Source: ENR-C20 sp942493145
GTDB taxonomy: Bacteria > Bacillota > Clostridia > Acetivibrionales > DTU013
NCBI GenBank assembly: GCA_942493145.1
Contig: OW818679.1
Coordinates: forward strand, 3,038,001 to 3,102,000
Direction of reading: 5' to 3'
Length of the DNA stretch: 64,000 bases
Part shown: positions 33,373 through 42,148 of the stretch, in pieces
Numbering within the stretch: position 1 is the first letter of the stretch
How the letters are laid out: each line of letters opens with the position of its first letter
Position numbers and translations under genes: made by a program
Notes under the pieces: generated by a model
Told to the model about the DNA's origin: nothing
The model's database searches: none
Seen by the model: the letters and a program-made list of their open reading frames with translations, nothing else

Positions 33373-34383
33373 TCAGCGGGCGTCTACCTTCGCCATGTAC
33401 ACGATGAGGTCGACTACCTTGTTTGAATAACCCCACTCGTTGTCATACCAGGATACCAGCTTGACGAAATTATCGTTCAGGGCTATACCGGCCTTGGCAT
33501 CGAATATTGAGGTCCTTGCATCATGGATGAAATCGGAAGATACCACATCGTCCTCAGTGTATCCCATTATCCCCTTCAATTCATTTTCAGAGGCCTTCTT
33601 CATTGCAGCCTTAATTTCCTCGTATGTGGCTGGTTTTGCAAGACGGCAGGTCAGGTCAACCACCGATACATCGATAGTGGGGACTCTGAAGGACATGCCC
33701 GTCAGCTTGCCTTTCAGCTCGGGTATGACGCTTCCTACAGCTTTTGCTGCTCCCGTTGAAGAAGGTATTATATTGTGGGCTGCTGCACGACCGCCTCTCC
33801 AGTCCTTTTTGGACGGACCATCGACTGTCTTCTGTGTTGCAGTTATTGAATGGACTGTGGTCATGAGTCCTTCAACAATTCCGAAATTGTCGTTGACGAC
33901 CTTGGCGAGAGGCGCAAGGCAATTGGTTGTACAGGATGCATTGGATACGACGGTCATATCTTTGGTGTACTTTTCATTATTGACGCCCATGACAAACATT
34001 GGTGCATCCTTGGATGGTGCACTTATGACTACCTTTTTGGCACCGCCTTTGAAATGTGCGGAAGCCGGAGCTATATCAGTGAATACACCTGTCGACTCGA
34101 CTATGTATTCCGCGCCACATTCGCTCCAGGGTATCTCTTCAGGCTTCATAGCCGCATATACTGCAATCTTCTTTCCATTAACGACAAGCTTGTCGCCCTC
34201 AATGGAAATTTCACCTTTGAATTGCCCATGAACGGTGTCATATCTGAGCATATATGTCATGTACTCAAGATCGATGAATGGGTCATTTATGCCCATTATT
34301 TCAATTTCCGGGTTTTCGATAGCTGCTCTGAACACAAGTCGACCTATCCTTCCGAACCCATTGATTCCCATCTTTACTGCCAT
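33373..34383 (-). CDS. gap: Glyceraldehyde-3-phosphate dehydrogenase, type I
   Basis: 336 residues. GINGFGRIGRLVFRA binds NAD, SNASCTTNCLAPLAK holds the catalytic Cys, and WRGGRAAAHNIIPSSTGAAK the sugar-phosphate region. First of the glycolytic operon gap, pgk-tpi, gpmI, eno. The ATG at 34383 follows GGAGGGTGAT; the longer frame adds ten residues without a site. No cggR regulator precedes it, unlike many Firmicutes. Confidence 0.97.
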   Translation of the reverse strand: MAVKMGINGFGRIGRLVFRAAIENPEIEIMGINDPFIDLEYMTYMLRYDTVHGQFKGEISIEGDKLVVNGKKIAVYAAMKPEEIPWSECGAEYIVESTGVFTDIAPASAHFKGGAKKVVISAPSKDAPMFVMGVNNEKYTKDMTVVSNASCTTNCLAPLAKVVNDNFGIVEGLMTTVHSITATQKTVDGPSKKDWRGGRAAAHNIIPSSTGAAKAVGSVIPELKGKLTGMSFRVPTIDVSVVDLTCRLAKPATYEEIKAAMKKASENELKGIMGYTEDDVVSSDFIHDARTSIFDAKAGIALNDNFVKLVSWYDNEWGYSNKVVDLIVYMAKVDAR

Positions 34384-34455
34384 AAATATCACCCTCCGTT
34401 TATATTTTTTCACTATACTGATGTTGTAATATTATAAAATATTCCAAACAAATTT

Positions 34456-34484
34456 ATTGTAATATACTTCAAATCATATTTCAA
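34456..34484 (-). promoter_or_regulatory. Promoter of the glycolytic operon
   Basis: Minus strand TTGAAA (34484-34479), 17 nt, TACAAT (34461-34456), about 75 nt before the gap ATG in an AT-rich gap. Confidence 0.55.
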
Positions 34485-34616
34485 TAAGAATTAGATAATT
34501 TTTTCACAAAGTCCATATATTATAACTTTTTCGAAAATTTAATCATCAATATGGTAACCACCCCGCTGGAAAGTATACAATCAAACTACCACAGTCACTT
34601 CATTTACGCTCCATTA

Positions 34617-35765
34617 TCACTTTATTGAAGTTACTATCGCCACCAGGAAGCCTGCTGACTTTACAAGGTCGTCTATCAATATCTGCTCCTCAGTACTGTG
34701 TACCTTGTCCATTCCAATGCACATGCCTATGGCTTCGATGCCTTTACCGTTGATTATGTTGGTATCGCTCCCGCCCCCGGTCTCAATGAGCTGCAGCTCC
34801 AACCCTGCTTCATCGGCTGCGTTCCTTAGTATCCCTACAATATCCGAATCTTCCGCTATACTGAACGAAGGGTACGCAAGGCGGCTGTCAAACCGGACTT
34901 TACCACCCCACTTTGCCGCGGCTTTTTCAAAGCACTGCAGCATATGGAGGTTCTGGTCGGCAAGCTTTTTGGGGTCCCTGCTCCTTGCTTCGGCAGCTAT
35001 CTCAACCCTGTCGCAGATTATGTTGGTTACACTGCCTCCATTTATAACACCAATATTTGCTGTCGTTTCATAGTCTATACGTCCCAATGCCATTCCAGAA
35101 ATGGCTTCTGAGGCAATGCTTATGGCACTGACCCCGTTTTCCGGAGCAATTCCCGCATGTGCGGCCTTACCTTCAACAACGATATCAATAAGGTTCTGGG
35201 ACGGGGCTTTTACTGCAATAGCCCCGATAGGGCCGCTTGCATCGAGTACTATTCCGTATTTGGCATATATTTTACTGTAGTCAAGGTTTTTGGAGCCATT
35301 CAGCCCACCTTCCTCAGCAATCGTAAATGCAATCTGGATGTCACCATGGCTGAGTTTTTGCTCCCTTATGATCCTCAATGTCTCAAGTATGCTTTCAATA
35401 CCGGCCACGTCATCCCCACCGAGTATGGTAGTACCGTCGCTACGTATGTAATCGCCTTCGACACGCGGCTTTTTCCCGATGCCTGGAACCACCGTATCCA
35501 TATGAGCCATCAGGAGAACAGCCGGAACGTCCATGTCTCCCTTGACAGTACAAATTAAATTTCCTGCATCCCCTCCGATCTTCTTTCCTGCGTCGTCTTC
35601 ATCAACATCCAGTTCCATGGCTGTCAAAATTGATTTCAAGGTATCAGCCATGGCTCGTTCCTTCCGGGTCAAGCTATCGATGGATGCAAGCTGTATGAAT
35701 TCCGAGACCATCCTGTCCCTGTTGACCCATTTCATCACTTTGTTAGATTCAATCAACAAATTCAC
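34617..35765 (-). CDS. M20-family metallopeptidase (PepT-like)
   Basis: 382 residues. Zinc ligands in MAHMDTVVPG and GGDDVAGIES, the catalytic Glu in AFTIAEEGG, and late SDTNIINGKGI; a dimerisation domain lies between. It resembles the YqjE/tripeptide-aminopeptidase branch. The GTG start overlaps the stop of trmL in a GTGA junction, implying translational coupling. Likely cytoplasmic peptide turnover; exact substrate unknown. Confidence 0.88.
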   Translation of the reverse strand: MNLLIESNKVMKWVNRDRMVSEFIQLASIDSLTRKERAMADTLKSILTAMELDVDEDDAGKKIGGDAGNLICTVKGDMDVPAVLLMAHMDTVVPGIGKKPRVEGDYIRSDGTTILGGDDVAGIESILETLRIIREQKLSHGDIQIAFTIAEEGGLNGSKNLDYSKIYAKYGIVLDASGPIGAIAVKAPSQNLIDIVVEGKAAHAGIAPENGVSAISIASEAISGMALGRIDYETTANIGVINGGSVTNIICDRVEIAAEARSRDPKKLADQNLHMLQCFEKAAAKWGGKVRFDSRLAYPSFSIAEDSDIVGILRNAADEAGLELQLIETGGGSDTNIINGKGIEAIGMCIGMDKVHSTEEQILIDDLVKSAGFLVAIVTSIK

Positions 35766-36250
35766 TCCATTCCCAGTCCGCCTTTTAATTGCATGCCTGC
35801 AAAGCCACTTTGGCGCAAGGCCTCATAAAGAACTACCGCCGCCGAATTCGACAGGTTCAGAGACCTGATGTCAGGCTTCATTGGGATCCTGATGCACCAT
35901 TCACTGTTTTGCTTCAGCAGCTCTGTGGGAAGGCCTGCTGTTTCCCTGCCGAAAACAATGAAACATCCATCGGGATAGTGTACATCTGAATAATTCCTTG
36001 AGGCTTTTGTGGTGGCATAATAGAAGGTGGCTCCGATGTGTTTTTCCCTCAATTCAGAGAAGTTTTCGTAGTAGCTGACATTTACATCTTTCCAGTAATC
36101 AAGACCCGCTCTTTTCAAGTACCTGTCTTCAATCGAAAATCCAAGGGGTTTTACCAGGTGCAACCCGGATCCGGTTGCTGCACAGGTTCTTGCTATGTTT
36201 CCCGTATTTTGCGGTATTTCCGGTTCAACCAATACTATATTAAATGACAA
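35762..36250 (-). CDS. trmL: tRNA (cytidine/uridine-34-2'-O)-methyltransferase TrmL
   Basis: 162 residues, SPOUT knot fold. PEIPQNTGNIARTCAATG at the start, FIVFGRETAGLP and RIPMKPDIRSLNLSNSAAVVLYEALRQ at the end are diagnostic. It methylates the wobble base of tRNA-Leu isoacceptors using SAM. The TTG start at 36250 has AGGAG 10 nt upstream. It overlaps the peptidase gene by 4 nt. Confidence 0.94.
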   Translation of the reverse strand: MSFNIVLVEPEIPQNTGNIARTCAATGSGLHLVKPLGFSIEDRYLKRAGLDYWKDVNVSYYENFSELREKHIGATFYYATTKASRNYSDVHYPDGCFIVFGRETAGLPTELLKQNSEWCIRIPMKPDIRSLNLSNSAAVVLYEALRQSGFAGMQLKGGLGME

Positions 36251-36312
36251 ATGATATGCACTCCTGAGTTTTATTATATTTTACCACAAATTCCAAGCTT
36301 TCAAGCTTATAA

Positions 36313-36337
36313 AAATAAAAAAATGGCTTAAAAGCCA
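36313..36337 (-). terminator. Terminator of cheX
   Basis: TGGCTT-AA-AAGCCA (36324-36337) followed on the minus strand by a T-rich tract (36313-36323). It lies 58 nt past the cheX stop. Confidence 0.8.
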
Positions 36338-36394
36338 CTTTTTCTTTAATGTTTATTATCTTTATTATATTTTGATTTTATATTTTCATTATTA

Positions 36395-36865
36395 TTACGA
36401 TTCGTTTTCGAAGGAGACATCAAGTTCAATTGTATCTGCACCATTTATAACAAGAGGTATACATACCGTCTGCATCTTGTTTGGAGTAATTTCAACATTA
36501 TCACCCATCAACATGGTCGGAGGTGTTATATCGACTCCAAATCCTCTGTTATACAATATCGTTGCCGTATTACCAAGAATCATGTTAGCCAACTCGGATA
36601 TTGCACTCTTTGATATTTCATCGAATTCAGTGACAGGCATGCCGAACATCATACAGGAAGCTATATTCATTGCCAGTTTCTTGCTCATGGTCATAACTAC
36701 CTGTCCTCTGATGGTTCCAGTTAGCCCAACCATAATCAGAATATTCTCACTCCTGTACGGAGAAGTCTTTAAAAAAACCTTTCCAAGTACAGCATCGATA
36801 TTGGCGATTTGTTTGAGAACTGTCTGACTTGCTTCTATAAATGGATTTATGTATTCAATATTCAT
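36395..36865 (-). CDS. CheX-type chemotaxis phosphatase-like protein
   Basis: 156 residues. The CheC/CheX motif region SAISELANMILGNTATIL contains the E-x2-N pair that dephosphorylates CheY-P. The N-terminus INPFIEASQTVLKQI is typical of CheX. No other chemotaxis gene is nearby; it lies alone between trmL and spoVAE. The ATG at 36865 has AAGGTGG upstream. A wider role in phospho-signal removal is possible. Confidence 0.85.
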   Translation of the reverse strand: MNIEYINPFIEASQTVLKQIANIDAVLGKVFLKTSPYRSENILIMVGLTGTIRGQVVMTMSKKLAMNIASCMMFGMPVTEFDEISKSAISELANMILGNTATILYNRGFGVDITPPTMLMGDNVEITPNKMQTVCIPLVINGADTIELDVSFENES

Positions 36866-36940
36866 TAATATAAGCCACCTTTTTCCAGTTGATGTCATGC
36901 AAAAAAGAACTTTAATAATACCTAATTCTATATAATAATT

Positions 36941-36978
36941 AAAAATCCTTCTAAATTTTATTTTTTTCTAGGATTTTT
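36941..36978 (-). terminator. Possible terminator of the spoVA operon
   Basis: AAAAATCCT (36941-36949) and AGGATTTTT (36970-36978) with a 20-nt loop. T-rich sequence follows on the minus strand. Confidence 0.4.
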
Positions 36979-36987
36979 TAAGGTTTT

Positions 36988-37031
36988 TTAATAACCCCTT
37001 AATAACCTATTAATAAACCTTGAATAATAAT
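36988..37031. repeat. 11-bp tandem repeats upstream of cheX
   Basis: TTAATAACCCC, TTAATAACCTA, TTAATAAACCT and TGAATAATAAT start at 36988, 36999, 37010 and 37021. The exact 11-bp period puts each copy on nearly the same helix face, between the spoVAE stop and cheX. Confidence 0.75.
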
Positions 37032-37079
37032 CCATATTTTCTGTTCATTTTATTATTTATCCAAATATTCGGGACCTAA

Positions 37080-37448
37080 TCATCTTTTTGCTTTTGGCGA
37101 AAATACCAAAGCCATGAGATACCCAAAAAAGATTGCAGCCGTCAACCCGGCAGCCGTATATTTGATGCCACCTGTGAATGCGCCGAGCAGTCCATACTGG
37201 TCAACATCCCTGAATGCACCCTTGGCCAGGCTGTATCCGAAACCTGTGAGAGGAACTGTAGCGCCTGCTCCACCCAGGTCAACAATCTTCTGGTATATAC
37301 CCAAAGCCGTCAGTACAACCCCTGCAGTAACAAACAATACAAGTATCCTGGCAGGTGTCATTTTCGTCTTGTCAATCAATATCTGCCCGATTGAACAAAT
37401 AATTCCTCCAATAACAAAAACCCATATATATGAATAAAACGTTTGCAT
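37080..37448 (-). CDS. spoVAE: Stage V sporulation protein AE
   Basis: 122 residues with three to four membrane helices. VFVIGGIICSIGQILIDKTKM and GGAGATVPLTGFGYSLAKGA are the family's core stretches. Part of the SpoVA channel that moves dipicolinic acid into the forespore and out again at germination. The ATG at 37448 has AGGAAAGG upstream. Confidence 0.94.
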   Translation of the reverse strand: MQTFYSYIWVFVIGGIICSIGQILIDKTKMTPARILVLFVTAGVVLTALGIYQKIVDLGGAGATVPLTGFGYSLAKGAFRDVDQYGLLGAFTGGIKYTAAGLTAAIFFGYLMALVFSPKAKR

Positions 37449-37484
37449 GTTTCTCAACCTTTCCTGATTAATTACGGCATGACA

Positions 37485-38507
37485 TCAGGGATAAATATAT
37501 CCCTCAATACCTATGGCATGTGCGATACATGGTATCGATTCCCCCTGCTGCATACTGATCGGGCTCAGCAGAGCGCCTGTCGGCACAAACAATATCCGTT
37601 CCTTCCTTTTTAATAACAGCTCATTATACAGGTGACAGGCAAATACCGAAGCAGAACAGCCACAGCCGCTCCCGCCCGAATGTGGGTCCTGTTTTTCCAT
37701 GTCATATATGAGCAATCCACAATCATCGAGGCGTCCGGTCACATCCATATTGTTGGTAAATAGTAATTCTCCACAAATCTCACTGCCTATCGATCCAAGG
37801 TCTCCGGTGATTATCAGGTCGTAATAATCCAGAGGAAGTCCTGTTTCCCTGAAATGGGTATAAATGGTGTCGGCTGCAGCCGGAGCCATTGCAGCTCCCA
37901 TGTTGCCGATATCCTTGATGCCAAGATCGACAATTTTACCAATGGTCGCCCTGGTGATATAGGGTCCGTTTCCCTTTGCGGATATCATGGCGCTGCCTGA
38001 AGCAGTGACAGTCCATTGTGCGGAAGGAGGACGCTGCGAGCCCTGTTCCAGAGGCAAACGGAACTGTTTTTCTGCAGTGCAGAAATGACTGGAGGTTATG
38101 CTTACGACGTTTTCTGCAAAACCCCCATCTATGAGCATGGAAGCGAGAGCCATGGATTCGCCCATTGTTGAACAAGCCCCGAATACACCGATAAAAGGCA
38201 TTGCTGAATCCCTTATTCCATAATTCGTACCCACACACTGATTCAGCAGGTCTCCAGCTATTATGAAATCTATGGAATCAGGATCGGTTGCGGCTTTTGC
38301 CAGCAGCTTTGCCAAAGTTTCCTTAACGAGCTTGCTCTCTGCCTTTTCCCAACTCTTCTCCCCCCATTTTTCGTCCTCTATTATAGTGTCGAAAAACCTG
38401 CCCAGGGGGCCCTTTCCTTCCTTTGGACCTCCTATTGCAGCAACCGCCTTTATGCTCGGAGGATTTGAAAATTCAACAGTCTGTCTGCCTTTTTTTTTAG
38501 GTATCAT
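37485..38507 (-). CDS. spoVAD: Stage V sporulation protein AD
   Basis: 340 residues with a thiolase-like fold. GVFGACSTMGESMALASMLI includes the Cys of the thiolase site, and the late GGSGCGCSASVFACHLYNEL is typical. SpoVAD binds dipicolinic acid and sits on the outer face of the spore inner membrane. It lies between spoVAC and spoVAE, the conserved order. Confidence 0.95.
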   Translation of the reverse strand: MIPKKKGRQTVEFSNPPSIKAVAAIGGPKEGKGPLGRFFDTIIEDEKWGEKSWEKAESKLVKETLAKLLAKAATDPDSIDFIIAGDLLNQCVGTNYGIRDSAMPFIGVFGACSTMGESMALASMLIDGGFAENVVSITSSHFCTAEKQFRLPLEQGSQRPPSAQWTVTASGSAMISAKGNGPYITRATIGKIVDLGIKDIGNMGAAMAPAAADTIYTHFRETGLPLDYYDLIITGDLGSIGSEICGELLFTNNMDVTGRLDDCGLLIYDMEKQDPHSGGSGCGCSASVFACHLYNELLLKRKERILFVPTGALLSPISMQQGESIPCIAHAIGIEGYIYP

Positions 38508-38568
38508 AAGTATATGCTCCTGCTATCATTCAATCTTTAAAAACTGGTATCCATAATGCTGCCCTCGA

Positions 38569-39009
38569 TCATTTCAGGAAATAGTGGATAACTCCCGCCA
38601 GCACAGAGGCAGCCACACCATAAACAATAACCGGCCCTGCAATGACAAACATCTTGGCACCCAATCCAAGGACGAATCCTTCACTTTTAAATTCCATGGC
38701 AGGTGAGACGATTGAATTGGCAAAACCGGTTATGGGAATGATCGATCCCGCTCCGGCAAACCTTCCCAACTCATCATAAATATTGAGGCCGGTAAAAAAA
38801 GCTCCCAGAAAGATCATTATCATTGTAGTAATCGATCCGGCCGTTTCCTTGTCAAAACCATAATTGACAAGCAAGTTCAATATGAACTGCCCAATAATAC
38901 ATATTGCTCCACCTACAAGGAAAGCTCTGCCCATATTACGTAGAAGCTTTGAATTCGGAGATTTTTTATCAACGTACTTACTATATTCTTCATTTGTCAT
39001 TAATTTCAT
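38569..39009 (-). CDS. spoVAC: Stage V sporulation protein AC
   Basis: About 146 residues with four helices. EYSKYVDKKSPNSKLLRNMG leads into AFLVGGAICIIGQF, and GAGSIIPITGFANSIVSPAMEFKSEG is the family signature. SpoVAC acts as a mechanosensitive channel for dipicolinic acid. AGGAGG precedes three possible starts (ATG 39021, TTG 39012, ATG 39009); I chose the last for spacing. Confidence 0.94.
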   Translation of the reverse strand: MKLMTNEEYSKYVDKKSPNSKLLRNMGRAFLVGGAICIIGQFILNLLVNYGFDKETAGSITTMIMIFLGAFFTGLNIYDELGRFAGAGSIIPITGFANSIVSPAMEFKSEGFVLGLGAKMFVIAGPVIVYGVAASVLAGVIHYFLK

Positions 39010-39047
39010 CAAAAAGTCCATCCTCCTACATCATAGCGCTATACGTT

Positions 39048-39194
39048 TCAGGCCGCCTGACTCAAAACAAATACGCCTCTTGAAGGCAGACCGCTCACAT
39101 CATTCCTGAAAAAGAACATCCATATTAGAAAAGCTGTCAAAACAAGCATTATAATAATCAGTAAAAGACGGTATTTGTAAATCACTTCAGTCAT
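39048..39194 (-). CDS. Small single-pass membrane protein between sigF and spoVAC
   Basis: 48 residues: a short charged N-terminus, one strongly hydrophobic helix (about 10-29, LLLIIIMLVLTAFLIWMFFF), then a 19-residue tail. The ATG at 39194 has GGAGTGG 4-5 nt upstream, and the gene ends 39 nt before spoVAC. The longer frame upstream lacks a start signal. It sits where other Firmicutes have spoVAA/spoVAB or nothing. It is probably a forespore-expressed small protein; I do not recognise it. Confidence 0.6.
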   Translation of the reverse strand: MTEVIYKYRLLLIIIMLVLTAFLIWMFFFRNDVSGLPSRGVFVLSQAA

Positions 39195-39374
39195 AACACC
39201 ACTCCGTTTCATTAAAATACATGAAATAGGAAATCCGATTTTTAATAGTATTGTAATTAGAGGAAGGTTATATGCATTGTAAAATGCATTGGAAAAGAGA
39301 TTGACATAAGAACGGCAGACTGTGGATTGACATAGGGATGGAGGGATTGTCAATCTTGGAAAATGTATTTTGTT

Positions 39375-40121
39375 TTAAACGGAATTTATTTTCTTTCTGA
39401 TTTCCTGCAGTATCTTTTTCTCAATTCTGGATACCTGCACCTGAGAAATACCAAGGGTCGCTGCAATTTGAACCTGCGTCTTCTCCTTGAAATACCGCAG
39501 AATGATTATTTGTCTTTCCCTTGGCGGCAACTCATCCAACACCTGTTTTAATGCAATCCTGTCAACCAGATCTGATTCGTTTCCATTGGCCTCATCATTT
39601 ATTCTGTCTATCAGTAATATGGATGAGCTATCATTCTCTCCGACCGTGTTGAAAAGGGACTCAGGCATATATCCGGCTTCAAGGGCCATTACCAGTTCTT
39701 CTACCGATATCCCCAGCCTTTCGGCCATCTCTCCGACTGCTGGTTCCCTTCCCAATTCCTTGCTCATAACTTCTCTGACTACCTTGACCTTGTTCGATAC
39801 CTCCTTCAAGGACCGGCTCACCTTAAGCAGACCATCATCACGCAGATACCTTTTTATCTCCCCGATTATCATGGGTACCGCATAGGTTGAAAATCTCACA
39901 TTAAAGGAGCTGTCGAACTTGCTTATGGATTTGATGAGCCCGATGCACCCTATTTGAAAAAGGTCGTCATTTTCGATTCCCCTGTTCCGGAACCTTTTAA
40001 CAACACTCCAAACAAGACCGATATTGTTTTCAACAAGAAGAGCCTGGGCTTTTTTATCCCCTGCTTTAGCCATTGAAATCAGTTCTTTTGTCTCAGTGTG
40101 CTTTTCCGTATAATCCATCAT
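39375..40121 (-). CDS. sigF: Sporulation sigma factor SigF
   Basis: 248 residues with regions 2-4 intact: LFQIGCIGLIKSISKFD, FSTYAVPMIIGEIKRYLRDDG and QIAATLGISQVQVSRIEKKIL. It directs early forespore transcription and is held inactive by SpoIIAB. GGAAAGG precedes the ATG. Unusually, 101 nt separate it from spoIIAB, where these genes normally nearly touch. Confidence 0.97.
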   Translation of the reverse strand: MMDYTEKHTETKELISMAKAGDKKAQALLVENNIGLVWSVVKRFRNRGIENDDLFQIGCIGLIKSISKFDSSFNVRFSTYAVPMIIGEIKRYLRDDGLLKVSRSLKEVSNKVKVVREVMSKELGREPAVGEMAERLGISVEELVMALEAGYMPESLFNTVGENDSSSILLIDRINDEANGNESDLVDRIALKQVLDELPPRERQIIILRYFKEKTQVQIAATLGISQVQVSRIEKKILQEIRKKINSV

Positions 40122-40222
40122 GTGACAGCCTTTCCAATCATCGTCGTTTCATATTGGTCATTAATATAATATAATACATTTTTGTTTATTTCTTCCATTG
40201 GATAGCCAAAAAAAATAACAAG

Positions 40223-40654
40223 TCAATTAAGAGATCCAAAAACTTTCATCAAAATTATCGTTGTGCCCTTCCCAGGCTCCGATTCAACCTCAACACTATC
40301 CATGAAGCTTTCCATGACGGTGAATCCCATTCCTGACCTTTCAAGCTCCGGCTTGCTGGAGTACATGGGTTGCCTGGCCTGCTCAACATCCTCGATGCCT
40401 TTACCCTGGTCAACCACCCTGATTTCTATTGATTTTGGAAACAACATGCAAGACATTTCGATAATACCGGCCCTGTTTTCGTATCCGTGTATTATTGCAT
40501 TAGTGACTGCTTCGGAAACCGCCGTCTTGACATCTGCCAGTTCCTCCACAGTCGGATCCAGCTGGGAAGCGAACGCCGCTGCCACTATCCTTGCGAATGC
40601 CTCGTTACAGGATTTGCTGATAAATTCAATTTTCATCTCGTTTATTGGCTGCAT
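40223..40654 (-). CDS. spoIIAB: Anti-sigma F factor and kinase SpoIIAB
   Basis: 143 residues with a GHKL ATPase fold: VSEAVTNAIIHGYENR (N box), VVDQGKGIEDVEQA and SGMGFTVMESFMDSV. It binds SigF and phosphorylates SpoIIAA. GAGGG precedes the ATG. Starts 18 nt after spoIIAA. Confidence 0.97.
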   Translation of the reverse strand: MQPINEMKIEFISKSCNEAFARIVAAAFASQLDPTVEELADVKTAVSEAVTNAIIHGYENRAGIIEMSCMLFPKSIEIRVVDQGKGIEDVEQARQPMYSSKPELERSGMGFTVMESFMDSVEVESEPGKGTTIILMKVFGSLN

Positions 40655-40672
40655 TTGACCCTCTCCCCCTCT

Positions 40673-41014
40673 TTATGACTGCAATTCTTTAACCGCATCC
40701 TCCACACTGGCGAAACGCGGTATAATACTGAAAATTCCCGACATCTCCAATATCCTTATGATTCGTGAGTTAGTGCAGACTATAACAGACCTGCCTTTTA
40801 ATTTTGATATGTTTTTATACCTTCCGGCAATTACACCAATTCCTGAACTATCCATGAACGAAAGCCCGCTGAAATCAAAAACAACATTTTTTGTAGTTGC
40901 CTTGAAAATCTCACCATCCATCCTGTTCCTGGCATGGTCGGCATAATGATGGTCCAATTCGCCCGACAGACGTATTACCAGGGTGCTCCCCCTGCTCGAA
41001 AACCTCAGCTCCAA
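40673..41014 (-). CDS. spoIIAA: Anti-anti-sigma factor SpoIIAA
   Basis: 113 residues with a STAS fold. LSGELDHHYADHARNRMD and FSGLSFMDSSGIGVIAGRYK carry the Ser phosphorylated by SpoIIAB. I chose the TTG at 41014: GGGGAG precedes it, and homologues begin about eight residues before the first strand. An ATG at 41038 is the alternative. First gene of the spoIIA operon. Confidence 0.95.
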   Translation of the reverse strand: MELRFSSRGSTLVIRLSGELDHHYADHARNRMDGEIFKATTKNVVFDFSGLSFMDSSGIGVIAGRYKNISKLKGRSVIVCTNSRIIRILEMSGIFSIIPRFASVEDAVKELQS

Positions 41015-41060
41015 TTCTATCTCCCCCGTCAGAGTCATTTGTAACACAACTTTCCCACAT

Positions 41061-41095
41061 TGTGTTTGTAATTTAATCCATTTTTGGATTACACA
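41061..41095. terminator. Stem-loop between whiA and spoIIAA
   Basis: TAATCCA-TTTT-TGGATTA (41074-41091) with outer TGTGT/ACACA pairing. It may separate the whiA and spoIIA transcripts; the U-tract is weak. Confidence 0.45.
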
Positions 41096-41126
41096 TATAT
41101 AATATAACCCTGATCAGCGCATTTTT

Positions 41127-42086
41127 CTATTTATTTCCCCTAATCATCCTTTCATTTTCTGCAATTGTATCAATCTTGCGAAGTCGGTGGTTCACCCCCG
41201 ACTTGCCCAGAGTCGGTGATAAAAGCTGGCCGAGTTCGGTCAGGCTTGCTTCACTGTATTTAAGCCTTAGTTCAGCAATTTCCCTGAGATTATCAGGGAG
41301 CCTGCCCAATCCATTGCTGCTTATAAGATACTTTATGTTTTCCATCTGCCTGACTGAGGCGTTTACTGTTTTTTCGAGATTCGCCGTCTCACAGTTCACC
41401 ATCCTGTTCACGCTGTTCCTCATACCCTTCAGGATCCTGACATTTTCCAGCTCCATCAGAGCGGTATGAGCTCCCACGATATTAAGGAAGTCGACTATGT
41501 TTTCACCCTCCTTGAGATATACAACAAAGCTCCCTTTTCTTCCGATGATTTTAGCATTCAGCCTGAAGGTCCCCAGCATCTTTTTTATATCATGAGCAAT
41601 ACCCAGGCTTCGGGAAGTTATTTCAAGGTGGTATGTCTTCTCTGGATCACTTATAGCCCCTGCCGACAGGAACGCCCCTCTCAGGAAGGCTTTACGGCAG
41701 CAGGTCTTTTTCCTGATCCTGCTGTCACTCATGACCAGCTCCGTATGTCCCAAATCAGTGACAGGAACCAGGCTGGTTTTTTCAAGCAATTTAGCCGAGC
41801 CTGCCTCAGAAGTTATTGTAATTATATATGTGGTATGCTTCTTCAGTTTTTTACTCTTTCTGATATTAACTTCAGGTATTATTTCATCCGACCTCTTGAT
41901 CATGGAGTATAACCGCCTGGCAAAGGCAGCATTCTCAGTCACAATTCGGATATTTACATCATCATTCTCAGTTTTTGAAACAGCACCGTTTATTCTGAGA
42001 GCAGCCGTAAGCTCGGCATACAGGCAACACTCGTCCAGATTCTCGAGTCTGCACAGCTCGTTCTTAACTGTCAGGGAGAATGACAA
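41127..42086 (-). CDS. whiA: Sporulation/division regulator WhiA
   Basis: 319 residues: an N-terminal LAGLIDADG-like fold (KNELCRLENLDECCLYAELTA, KKTCCRKAFLRGAFLSAGAI) and a C-terminal HTH (LGQLLSPTLGKSGVNHRLRK). A DNA-binding regulator linked to division and sporulation. The TTG at 42086 gives the canonical (M)SFSxxVKNELCR and has AAGGAG upstream; a GTG three codons before overlaps that site. Confidence 0.95.
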   Translation of the reverse strand: MSFSLTVKNELCRLENLDECCLYAELTAALRINGAVSKTENDDVNIRIVTENAAFARRLYSMIKRSDEIIPEVNIRKSKKLKKHTTYIITITSEAGSAKLLEKTSLVPVTDLGHTELVMSDSRIRKKTCCRKAFLRGAFLSAGAISDPEKTYHLEITSRSLGIAHDIKKMLGTFRLNAKIIGRKGSFVVYLKEGENIVDFLNIVGAHTALMELENVRILKGMRNSVNRMVNCETANLEKTVNASVRQMENIKYLISSNGLGRLPDNLREIAELRLKYSEASLTELGQLLSPTLGKSGVNHRLRKIDTIAENERMIRGNK

Positions 42087-42148
42087 GAAAATCACTCCTT
42101 TATGATAGATTCAATGGACATCTTTAGATTAAATGGACATCTGTAGGT

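Noticed and set aside
33440..34231. 263-residue plus-strand open frame
   Set aside because: Antisense to gap, which has intact NAD and Cys motifs.
39195..39374. Possible SigF/SigG promoter (GCATA, then CAATACTA) before the spoVA genes
   Set aside because: The match to the forespore consensus is too loose to assert by eye.
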